Shown here: positions 41,307-48,350 of the stretch, piece after piece | Layout: every line of letters begins with the position of its first letter | Numbering within the stretch: position 1 is the first letter of the stretch | Source: Chthonomonas sp. UBA1950 | GTDB lineage: Bacteria > Armatimonadota > Fimbriimonadia > Fimbriimonadales > Fimbriimonadaceae | NCBI GenBank assembly: GCA_002336105.1 | Contig: DDEQ01000020.1 | Span: 50,972-114,971, forward strand | Length of the DNA: 64,000 bases | Direction: 5' to 3' | The notes under the pieces: generated by a model | Seen by the model: the letters and a program-made list of their open reading frames with translations, nothing else | Databases searched by the model: none | What the model was told of the DNA's origin: nothing | Translations under genes and position numbers: made by a program

Positions 41307-43109
41307 GTGAAGCCGGTACGGGTTCTTGCCGTTTTTTTGGTCTTGCTCTGTGGCGCACTTGGTCGCGCCGCGAAGTTTGAGACGAAGTCTTTTCAAACCG
41401 CTGTCGCCCTTCAATCAGACGGAACCGCAATCTTTGTCGAGACTATCGAGGTCAGGTTTCTCGAACCTCAACACGGCATAGTTCGTAAAATCCCTATTTC
41501 CACAAAGGGTAATGGTGGGGTGCTTCGACAGGTTGCCATAGATGACATATCCGCAGAATGCTCCAGCGACCCTTCTTCCGGCTCTAACTATCCCGTTCAT
41601 GTTTCCCGTGATGGCGACCTAAATATAAAAATCGGTCGAGGTGACTCTCTGGTCTCGGGGGCGGTTACTTACCGAATCCATTACACCGTCAGAGGTGCAA
41701 TCACCGATATTTCGGACTCGTCGGTGGGGGCACATACAGAGTTTTATTGGAACGTTATTCCCGCCCATTGGGCGACTTCCATTGAGTCGGCGACTATTGC
41801 CGTAGCTTTTCCACCGACCCCCGATGCACTCAAGGCAAAGTTGTTTGTTGGCCTCCCAAACTCGAAGGATGCTCTTACGGTGGACACCCAAGCAAAGGTC
41901 GCTCGGAACGAGAATGCGGAGATTTCTTTTAATCCAGATGGCAAGTTCTTCGGATCGACACGTCCTCTGAGATTAGGAGAAGGGGCGACTCTTGTTTTAG
42001 CATTTCCAACGGGATTGATCCAGGCAAATCCGGTCTACGTAAATCAAGATTCTGGGACAAGACCGGAACTGGTGATAGGGAAGAATTCAGCCGCGATTGC
42101 AAGCGGAATTGTCTTTGTCATGGCCGGACTCGGATTGTTTTTTATGCGAAAGCGAATGCCCTGGAACCGGCCAGCGATTCCTGTGAGTTTCGAGCCACCG
42201 AAAGATTTTGGAGTGATCGAAAGTGGTGCTCTTCTCGACGGCAAGATCACATCACGCACTGTCTTGGGTTCAGTTATATCGCTAGCGCAAAACAAACGAT
42301 TGCTTCTCGCAATGGATCCCGAGAGCCGTGAATTGGCGATAACATTTCCCGAATATTTGGCGAAACAACATTCCCGTTATCCTATTTCCGAATGCGACAA
42401 GGAACTACTCACTGAGCTAACTGAACACGGGCCGGTGTTCAATCCATCCGTCGAAGGGCGTCAGTTTGGAACTGCGCTATATTCAGTTCAGACTCGATCT
42501 TTACAAAAGCTCAAGAATGGAGGATTCCTGACTTCGACACTGATGGCGCCGGGTTGCATGAAGTTGCTGTTTGCCTTAATTGCTGGCATCATCTGCTTCG
42601 TCAAAATCGCGGAATGGACCGACGTTGTAATTGGCGCGGGAGCCTTGTTTGGTTTCTTTGTTGTCGGGTTGATCTCTCTTTTTTGCGATTCGTACACCGA
42701 AAAAGGAAGATTGGCTCGGGCTCAGTTATTGGGGTTGAAGGAGTTCATTACTCGTTCGTATCAGCGAGAACTCAACTATTTTGCGAAGACGGATTTCAAT
42801 CAAGCCCTCTATGACCGCCTTTTGCCCTATGCGGTGATGTTTAACGCGGTCAAAGAGTGGAGTCAAGCCTTTGAGGGGATCGAGCTTAATGATCCAGATT
42901 GGTTCGTTGGCTATGACTCCGGCTCTTTGTGGTACTGGCAGCTAGACAGCATGATGAACACGTACGACAGCTCCTTTACACCTAATATGCCGACCAGGAG
43001 TTCATCAAGTTATGATTCAGGATCTGATTGGTCTTCCGGAGGCTCTGGGTTTGATTCCGGCGGCGGTTCAGATTCTGGCGGCGGTGGCGGCGGCGGGGAT
43101 AGCTGGTGA
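41307..43109 (+). CDS. DUF2207-type membrane protein
   Basis: 600 residues from GTG 41307. Signal peptide (VRVLAVFLVLLCGALGRA), then an extracytoplasmic beta-rich DUF2207 domain (about 25-250; ETIEVRFLEPQHGIVRKIPI, GAVTYRIHYTVRGAITD). A membrane segment near 265 (AIASGIVFVMAGLGLFFM), a cytoplasmic part (RTVLGSVISLAQNKRLLL), and two further segments near 420-455 (LLFALIAGIICFV, IGAGALFGFFVVGLISLF) follow. The C-terminus is Ser/Gly-rich (GGGSDSGGGGGGGDSW), typical of the family. Function is unknown. Confidence 0.88.
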   Translation: MKPVRVLAVFLVLLCGALGRAAKFETKSFQTAVALQSDGTAIFVETIEVRFLEPQHGIVRKIPISTKGNGGVLRQVAIDDISAECSSDPSSGSNYPVHVSRDGDLNIKIGRGDSLVSGAVTYRIHYTVRGAITDISDSSVGAHTEFYWNVIPAHWATSIESATIAVAFPPTPDALKAKLFVGLPNSKDALTVDTQAKVARNENAEISFNPDGKFFGSTRPLRLGEGATLVLAFPTGLIQANPVYVNQDSGTRPELVIGKNSAAIASGIVFVMAGLGLFFMRKRMPWNRPAIPVSFEPPKDFGVIESGALLDGKITSRTVLGSVISLAQNKRLLLAMDPESRELAITFPEYLAKQHSRYPISECDKELLTELTEHGPVFNPSVEGRQFGTALYSVQTRSLQKLKNGGFLTSTLMAPGCMKLLFALIAGIICFVKIAEWTDVVIGAGALFGFFVVGLISLFCDSYTEKGRLARAQLLGLKEFITRSYQRELNYFAKTDFNQALYDRLLPYAVMFNAVKEWSQAFEGIELNDPDWFVGYDSGSLWYWQLDSMMNTYDSSFTPNMPTRSSSSYDSGSDWSSGGSGFDSGGGSDSGGGGGGGDSW

Positions 43110-43313
43110 GTGGTGTTTGCGGACTGAAACGATTACCTCGACGGTGACATCGTCGAAATCGACGAGTTCGCATTCATTCGCGGCGGATCGAGCAAGGTGC
43201 TCTGCAACGGCTGAAATATACCAAGGCGAGTTTTGCAGGGCAGCGTCAACCTTTGCGAATTCAATCGTGGTCGCGCGAGTACAAGATCGAGTCTCGGTGG
43301 AATTCATCTTCAT
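43068..43313 (-). CDS. Possible small protein antisense to the end of the DUF2207 gene (doubtful)
   Basis: 81 residues from an ATG at 43313 (another ATG lies at 43322). The 5' part fills the only sizeable gap between the DUF2207 gene and the GNAT gene and reads plausibly (TTIEFAKVDAALQNSPWYI, ELVDFDDVTVEVIVSVRK). The last 14 codons lie antisense to the Gly repeat of DUF2207. No ribosome binding site or family is evident. It could equally be a chance frame. Confidence 0.35.
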   Translation of the reverse strand: MKMNSTETRSCTRATTIEFAKVDAALQNSPWYISAVAEHLARSAANECELVDFDDVTVEVIVSVRKHHSPAIPAAATAARI

Positions 43314-43378
43314 CTCAAACATGCTTAGTTCGTAGCACGATAGATGCCATTTCTATCACGATGCGCTAATCTCTGGCA

Positions 43379-44317
43379 ATGATACGGTTTGTCGAAGCCG
43401 ACAACATGGCCGAGGTGGCCTCAAGCATTCTTAGTGTTTCGATGACACGTGAAGCCATAAGTCCTGCTCGCATAGAAAAGCAGATATTGCTCGATCCCAA
43501 TTTTGATGCCGGGGGATCGATCTTAGCCTACGAAGACGATCAACCGATTGGTTATGCGCTTTCAGTCCTAAGGAAAGTGCCGACTGAAGGCGAGATCAAC
43601 GACCCAGAGAAGGGATATCTGTGGCTCCTCGGCGTTATTCCATCGGCGCGAATGAAGGGCGTTGGGACGGAACTTTTGAATCGGGTTGAAGGCTATGTTC
43701 GAGAAGCTGGACGAAAAGTGATGCTGGCCAGCTGCTATTCACCGGGATATTTTCAACCTGGAATTGATGTTGAAGCTTACTCTGGCGGGCTGGAATTCCT
43801 AAAGAATAGAGGCTACGCAGAGGTCTACCGTCCACTAGCGATGGAAGCAAGCCTTTGGGATCATGAAGTGCCCGAATGGGTTGATCAGGCAAAACTTAAA
43901 CTGGAGCAGAACGGGGTCCGATTTTCACGGAATGGTCGAGAACTCATATCAGACTTGCTCCGTTTCTCGAAGAAGGAGTTTGGGGTCGATTGGGCGCGAT
44001 TTGTCCGTGAATCGCTACTCCGCCAGATCGATGGTGATCAAAAAACGGGACTATCTATCGCGGTCGAAAACGGTGAAGTGATAGGGTTTGGGCATTTTGA
44101 TTCCGAACGCTTCGGGCCCATCGGAATTGCGGCGTCTGAGCGTGGCCGGTGCCTCGGTCAAATCCTGATGTGGGATATCTTGGCCCAGCAGCGAGAGCGG
44201 GGATTTCGATCTTCTTGGTTCTTGTGGTCTGATGACAAGACCGCACACAAGCTTTACGCCCATGCTGGATTCAAAATAGTCCGGCGGTTCGCTTTGCTCA
44301 AGAAGGAGTTAAGCTGA
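43379..44317 (+). CDS. Tandem GNAT-type acetyltransferase
   Basis: 312 residues with two GNAT-like halves. The first (1-160) has SILAYEDDQPIGYALSVLRK, then LWLLGVIPSARMKGVGTELLNRV as the acetyl-CoA loop, and LEFLKNRGYAEVYRPLAMEA. The second (170-312) has LSIAVENGEVIGFGHFD, GIAASERGRCLGQILMWDIL (a degenerate loop) and AHKLYAHAGFKIVRRFALLKK. One half may be structural. Its stop overlaps the ATG of the PIG-L-like gene (TGATG), so the two products probably act together, perhaps as an acetylating and a deacetylating partner on amino sugars. The substrate is unknown. Confidence 0.85.
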   Translation: MIRFVEADNMAEVASSILSVSMTREAISPARIEKQILLDPNFDAGGSILAYEDDQPIGYALSVLRKVPTEGEINDPEKGYLWLLGVIPSARMKGVGTELLNRVEGYVREAGRKVMLASCYSPGYFQPGIDVEAYSGGLEFLKNRGYAEVYRPLAMEASLWDHEVPEWVDQAKLKLEQNGVRFSRNGRELISDLLRFSKKEFGVDWARFVRESLLRQIDGDQKTGLSIAVENGEVIGFGHFDSERFGPIGIAASERGRCLGQILMWDILAQQRERGFRSSWFLWSDDKTAHKLYAHAGFKIVRRFALLKKELS

Positions 44318-45009
44318 TGGTTGATGTTTTGGCGATCGGGGCCCACATGGGGGACGAAGTTGCTTGGGGAATGACGCTGGCTGCGCATAAGCGGTTGGGG
44401 CTATCGATTGGCATGTTGCATCTGACCCCAGGAGAAAAGGGACATAAGAGTCTGGCTCCAGAGGAATATGCCGCTCAGAAACGTATAGAAGCTGCCGAAT
44501 GTGCGGCTGTACTCGGGGCTGAACTCTGGCAGTTGGATTACAAAGATGGTGAACTTCCGACGACAGATGCGGTGAAACATCAAGTTGCGGCGGTCCTCCG
44601 AGAGGCGCGACCTAAAACGATCATCACTCATTGGCGTGGAAGCATGCATAAAGATCACACGGCAACGCATGAGCTGATTCCAGATTCCCGGTTTTACGCT
44701 GGCATACGTGCATTCTCTCAGGAAGCGGAGCCCCACTGGGTTCCATCGGTCTATTACGCCGAGAACTGGGAGGATTTGTCTGGTTTTGTTCCGGAAGTCT
44801 TTATGCGCCTCACACAAGAAGATATGGACCTGTGGGAGCGAGCCATGCGATGTTATGCGCTCTTTCGCGGGGAGGTTGCAACATTTCCCTATCTTGAATA
44901 TTACAAGGCACAATGTCGGGCTCGGGGTTGCACCTCGATGTCCGGGCTCGCGTCTGCATTCGCGGTGCCAGAAGACCAACGGAAAAAGGTGCTGAACTCC
45001 TTGGTCTAG
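44317..45009 (+). CDS. PIG-L/LmbE-family protein with variant metal motif
   Basis: 230 residues. The family normally removes N-acetyl groups from amino sugars such as GlcNAc-inositol or GlcNAc-malate, using a zinc site in AHPDDE. Here the motif is AIGAHMGDEVAWG. The metal ligands H10 and D13 remain, but the catalytic-base aspartate is replaced by G12. The second histidine cluster is present in THWRGSMHKDHTATHEL (H111, H114). The rest of the fold is typical (GMLHLTPGEKGHKSLAPEEY, RIEAAECAAVLGAE). Activity may be altered or lost. A 13-bp hairpin overlaps the stop. Confidence 0.85.
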   Translation: MVDVLAIGAHMGDEVAWGMTLAAHKRLGLSIGMLHLTPGEKGHKSLAPEEYAAQKRIEAAECAAVLGAELWQLDYKDGELPTTDAVKHQVAAVLREARPKTIITHWRGSMHKDHTATHELIPDSRFYAGIRAFSQEAEPHWVPSVYYAENWEDLSGFVPEVFMRLTQEDMDLWERAMRCYALFRGEVATFPYLEYYKAQCRARGCTSMSGLASAFAVPEDQRKKVLNSLV

Positions 45010-45021
45010 GAGTTCAGCACC
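44988..45021 (+). terminator. Hairpin overlapping the end of the PIG-L-like gene
   Basis: GGTGCTGAACTCC (44988-45000) and GGAGTTCAGCACC (45009-45021) pair perfectly over 13 bp with an 8-nt loop that holds part of the stop codon. Only a weak T-rich run follows. Confidence 0.75.
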
Positions 45022-45033
45022 CTTGATATTATT

Positions 45034-45067
45034 CAAAAAGTGCCTGAACCCACGAAGCGTCCAGGCA
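45034..45067 (-). terminator. Terminator of the locus 3 pseudopilin-lipoprotein unit
   Basis: On the minus strand TGCCTG and CAGGCA (plus 45062-45067 and 45041-45046) pair, with further pairing inside, followed by CTTTTTG. Confidence 0.7.
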
Positions 45068-45075
45068 TGCAGATT

Positions 45076-45279
45076 TTATTGTGGAGTGGCGGTGGCGCTG
45101 TTCCCCGAGCTTGGAGCCCCGCCTCCCGCCGCGACACCTGGTCTAGGACCTGTCGGTTTCGCGGTGGCGTCGATCTGTTTGGCAGGATCAGATCCAGAAG
45201 GAGCTGAATCACCGCCTGAACACCCGACCATGACGATTGCTGTTACCAGCACCAATCCCAATTTCAATTTTAGGTTCAT
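45076..45279 (-). CDS. Small lipoprotein partnered with pseudopilin (locus 3)
   Basis: 67 residues from ATG 45279, chosen because it begins the signal sequence MNLKLKLGLVLVTAIVMVGC. C20 is the lipidated residue. The tail is Gly/Ala/Pro/Ser-rich (DSAPSGSDPAKQIDATAKP, AAGGGAPSSGNSATATPQ) and probably unfolded. It starts 8 nt after the pseudopilin stop. Same genetic position as the lipoproteins of loci 1 and 2 without sequence likeness beyond the lipobox. Confidence 0.85.
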   Translation of the reverse strand: MNLKLKLGLVLVTAIVMVGCSGGDSAPSGSDPAKQIDATAKPTGPRPGVAAGGGAPSSGNSATATPQ

Positions 45280-45287
45280 TCTGTTGA

Positions 45288-46217
45288 TTAATATCCTGAA
45301 GGCCACATGCTCTTGATGACGACGGAACCGTCGGCGAGGGTGGTTGTTGCCATGAGCCCACCACGGTAGTCTTTGGCCACAGCGTGTCCGTCAGATGCTG
45401 CATATGTTGTCATACCGTTGGTGATGCCTTGGTTAACGAATCCGTCGCAGAGATTCGATGGTGAACATGCACCGTCTGGAGACTGCGGCTTTGGATTCTT
45501 TCGCGCCGAAGGACATGCCATCGAACCTGCAGTTCCGTTTGCGTTGTACGTTGCTGGCGACCATGTAACGATGTAAGTACAAGGGTTGCTGATGGACGTG
45601 CTGACGTTGCTAAAAAGATCCCAGTGTGCGCCTTCACCGAGTAGGAAGGCATCTGCCGGATTACCTACCGAGGTGGTGGTCAGCGAGGAGGTGTTAACGG
45701 TGCCGCCATACCAAGGGCAGTTTGCACCTTCACATCCGTTACCGAACAGACCATCATACTTACAAGCTTGGCTACCGCAGACACGTCGCGCGAAAGAACC
45801 GACCGAGGTGGTTGCTTGATAGTTTGTAAATCCGACATTCGCTGCGCGACCCATTGAGCCGTAAAGCTGTGATTGTTTCCAAGCCGCCATGGCTGCATCC
45901 GTTGGCATGGATGGGCCTAGAGGGTGCTGGAAAATGCCCCAACTCTTGATGTACGGTTGAGTGGCTATTTGCCAAGGCATGAGCCCGAATAATGCTGTTG
46001 TTGCTGGATCATAGCGCTGTACCAGCGGGAAGGCATCGTCAGAGTCGCTTGTATAGAGAATGACTCCAAGAGCAAGGTTCTTAACATTGCTCAGGTTGGC
46101 AGTTTGCTTAGCTGCAGCTTTGGCTTGAGCAAAGACTGGGAAAAGAATCGCTGCAAGGATCGCGATGATGGCAATAACTACAAGTAGCTCGATCAGTGTA
46201 AAAGCGTGGCGTTTCAA
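45288..46217 (-). CDS. Type-IV-prepilin-like protein (DUF1559 / H-X9-DG type), locus 3
   Basis: 309 residues. The start is TTG 46217. AGGAG lies 8 nt upstream (46230-46226) and the product then begins MKRHA/FTLIELLVV, the expected short leader. Longer in-frame starts would break this. FPVFAQAKAAAKQTANLSNV follows the helix, then NLALGVILYTSDSDDAFPLV, a body with several cysteines (VCGSQACKYDGLFGNGCEGAN) that may form disulfides, and the tail MTTYAASDGHAVAKDYRGG. No regulator or carbohydrate enzyme lies beside it, but a 19-bp palindrome stands upstream. Confidence 0.93.
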   Translation of the reverse strand: MKRHAFTLIELLVVIAIIAILAAILFPVFAQAKAAAKQTANLSNVKNLALGVILYTSDSDDAFPLVQRYDPATTALFGLMPWQIATQPYIKSWGIFQHPLGPSMPTDAAMAAWKQSQLYGSMGRAANVGFTNYQATTSVGSFARRVCGSQACKYDGLFGNGCEGANCPWYGGTVNTSSLTTTSVGNPADAFLLGEGAHWDLFSNVSTSISNPCTYIVTWSPATYNANGTAGSMACPSARKNPKPQSPDGACSPSNLCDGFVNQGITNGMTTYAASDGHAVAKDYRGGLMATTTLADGSVVIKSMWPSGY

Positions 46218-46299
46218 ATGAATGACTCCTTCTGCAATGGCAGATGATTTGTAATGCACTTGCGATTTCCGTGTCTGAAAACCTCAATTGCGCTACATA

Positions 46300-46318
46300 T
46301 TAACAGTTAATCTGTTAA
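46300..46318. promoter_or_regulatory. Palindromic operator candidate upstream of the locus 3 pseudopilin
   Basis: TTAACAG (46300-46306) and CTGTTAA (46312-46318) form perfect arms around TTAAT, 83 bp upstream of the TTG start in AT-rich sequence. It is placed like the repeats before loci 1 and 2 but differs in sequence. The rest of the 46319-46495 gap shows nothing recognisable. Confidence 0.5.
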
Positions 46319-46495
46319 ATGCAAACAAAATAATTATTTGGGAACTATTTTTAAGAATTGTAAAGTTGCGATCTGGAGAGCAACTTGTTCTCGCTTAGTA
46401 AGACTAACGATATTTCAACAAGAAGGTCAATTCACCTTTCAGTGTTTGCCATTAACGCGCCTCGCGATTTGAAGATTGTTCGCTTGTTGCTCCAG

Positions 46496-47806
46496 TTATC
46501 GTTGCCCGAGTAGTATCCAGTTGCGCTTTGGGATAGCTTGCAGCACGCTTCTGCAGTTTGAATATTGAGGATAATTCCTTAGAAATGGGCCAACTTCGAG
46601 GGTGCTATCGTTCGTAAAACCCATCTTCCCCCAAAATTGAAGTGACTTGATCAAGGAGCTGTCTGTGACTTTTGCGTTCATGACGCCCCATAGGTCCGTA
46701 TCTGACCTCCCGCAGATTGTTCTCAGTGAAATTCCTGCATCAGGATTGGTTGCGTCAACACTATCAGAGAGGATACGTTTCGCTGTATTGATGTCGATGC
46801 TTCCTTTTCCTGCATTGAGAAGTTCGGAAAGCCTTAATCTTCTGCATTCTGGGCCGCTTGTGCTGGGAGACGAATCATACGCTCCGGCAACTTCGGTATC
46901 GATGAGCGATGAGCCTTGGGCAAAATTCGAACCCACGAAAAAGCCGTCTGCTGTCTTTTCGAATGTCACATTGTTAAGACCTAGTTCTAGTCGAGCGATC
47001 TCTTTCTTGTGAATATCAGCCATTAACCAAGTGTTGGCGTATCCACCCGAGTTTTGTTCTTTCAGAATTTTGGCCATCGAATCTGTCGAATCTCCGTACT
47101 GGATTGCCCTTCGCATTCGGGCAAACTCGGCAATTCCCTTTGGGTTGTAGGTCTTTAATGGCGGAAGCGTAGTCTCGCACAGCGCCAAACCCGCATCACT
47201 GATTGCAAAATCAGTGCCGCTGTGGACAAACCCGCAGAGGGCATCCATTACAATTCGATGCCCGTTTGTCGGCTTGATATCGAGGACTAAGTTGAAGCGA
47301 CTGCCGACTATGTAATCCCACCAAAGACTTTGGGCGACGACGATACCGCCGTCTTCGGTGTAGCTCCCGCACGCGACGAACGCGCTGCATGACTCCCGGG
47401 CCTCAGAAGCTTCTCCTTTCGTCCAAGGGAGGTAGTTTTCAGATATCTCGATGAAATCATTAAAAGCGAGAACATCCCAGCGGTCAAAGTGAACGCCAAC
47501 TTCGTTAAGGCCCTCCACTTGACCGTCTATTTCCGACTTTAACTCAATCGGCAAATTATCCCAGTGAAGCCTCTTTGCTGTTTCTCTGTAGAACTCCCAG
47601 TCCTTCTTTGTGGTTTGCTTGAGAGCCCATTTTACGCATTTATGAGCATCAGCAATTTCTGTGGAAAGAAGCTTGCCGTAGTGATAGCCGATATCTCTGG
47701 GGCTTCCGGATACGTGAAGCACAATCCAGCCCTCTTTTCGTTCAATTGATGCAGAGGTTTGGGCTGATGGTAACGCACACAAGGCAACCAAAGAGACAAA
47801 AAGCAT
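46496..47806 (-). CDS. Secreted C45/phospholipase-B-like Ntn hydrolase
   Basis: 436 residues. ATG 47806 overlaps the stop of the response regulator (TGATG) and begins a signal peptide (MLFVSLVALCALPSAQ). The longer frame is simply the other reading of the regulator gene. The N-terminal-nucleophile cysteine is C140 in ARESCSAFVACGSYTEDGG, exposed by self-cleavage in this superfamily. It is followed by VVAQSLWWDYIVGSRFNLVL and SDAGLALCETTLPP. Upstream are YHYGKLLSTEIADAHKCV and VLAFNDFIEISENY. Likely cleaves amide or ester bonds in the periplasm; substrate unknown. Confidence 0.85.
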   Translation of the reverse strand: MLFVSLVALCALPSAQTSASIERKEGWIVLHVSGSPRDIGYHYGKLLSTEIADAHKCVKWALKQTTKKDWEFYRETAKRLHWDNLPIELKSEIDGQVEGLNEVGVHFDRWDVLAFNDFIEISENYLPWTKGEASEARESCSAFVACGSYTEDGGIVVAQSLWWDYIVGSRFNLVLDIKPTNGHRIVMDALCGFVHSGTDFAISDAGLALCETTLPPLKTYNPKGIAEFARMRRAIQYGDSTDSMAKILKEQNSGGYANTWLMADIHKKEIARLELGLNNVTFEKTADGFFVGSNFAQGSSLIDTEVAGAYDSSPSTSGPECRRLRLSELLNAGKGSIDINTAKRILSDSVDATNPDAGISLRTICGRSDTDLWGVMNAKVTDSSLIKSLQFWGKMGFTNDSTLEVGPFLRNYPQYSNCRSVLQAIPKRNWILLGQR

Positions 47807-48273
47807 CACGCACCTGCGTTTCGCTTTTCGTTGACCTTCTCTTGGCTTTTCGCGGCTCTTTCCCAAAGGTCAACGGTTCGCGCATCTCGTCGACGTTGCT
47901 GCACCGCTTCGTCGGTTTTGACTGCCAAGAGTTCGTATGTATCAACCCCAGGCTGGTTCTTTTCGACGTAGTCAAACGCGCCACGTCGCATACACTCGAC
48001 CGCGTTAGCCACGTTTCCATAGGCAGTCATAACGATCACTTCTGCGAAGAGATCTCTCGAGAAAGCAGCGTGAAGAATTTTTAGCCCAGCGTTGGGATCA
48101 TCCATGCTCATATCCGTGATGATCACGTCGAATGGTTGTTCCTCTGCTTCAATCTTCTGAATACCTTCGGCAGCGCTGCTTGCCGTCGAAACGGAATTTC
48201 CAGCTCGCGCGAGGCGTCTTCGGACGGCACTAAGAACACTCTCTTCGTCGTCTATCACTAATATGCGGGCCAT
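47806..48273 (-). CDS. Receiver-domain response regulator coupled to a secreted hydrolase gene
   Basis: 155 residues. Receiver residues D8/D9, phosphoacceptor D54 in FDVIITDMSMDD, T83 in VIVMTAYGN and K105 in FDYVEKNQPG. The sequence resembles the receivers of NtrC-type proteins but ends in a short charged helix (EAVQQRRRDARTVDLWERAAK) with no output domain. The helix may be a partner-binding or coiled-coil tail. No kinase is adjacent. Translational coupling with the hydrolase downstream suggests joint expression. Confidence 0.9.
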   Translation of the reverse strand: MARILVIDDEESVLSAVRRRLARAGNSVSTASSAAEGIQKIEAEEQPFDVIITDMSMDDPNAGLKILHAAFSRDLFAEVIVMTAYGNVANAVECMRRGAFDYVEKNQPGVDTYELLAVKTDEAVQQRRRDARTVDLWERAAKSQEKVNEKRNAGA

Positions 48274-48350
48274 GACACACGGAGTATACAGGCACGCGGG
48301 TACCGTGAATAGTGTGATGTTCTGAAACTGATGAACTCACTTGCGAAATA

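Noticed and set aside
47807..47866. N-terminal extension of the C45-type hydrolase
   Set aside because: It overlaps the response regulator coding end; the TGATG junction and signal peptide support ATG 47806.
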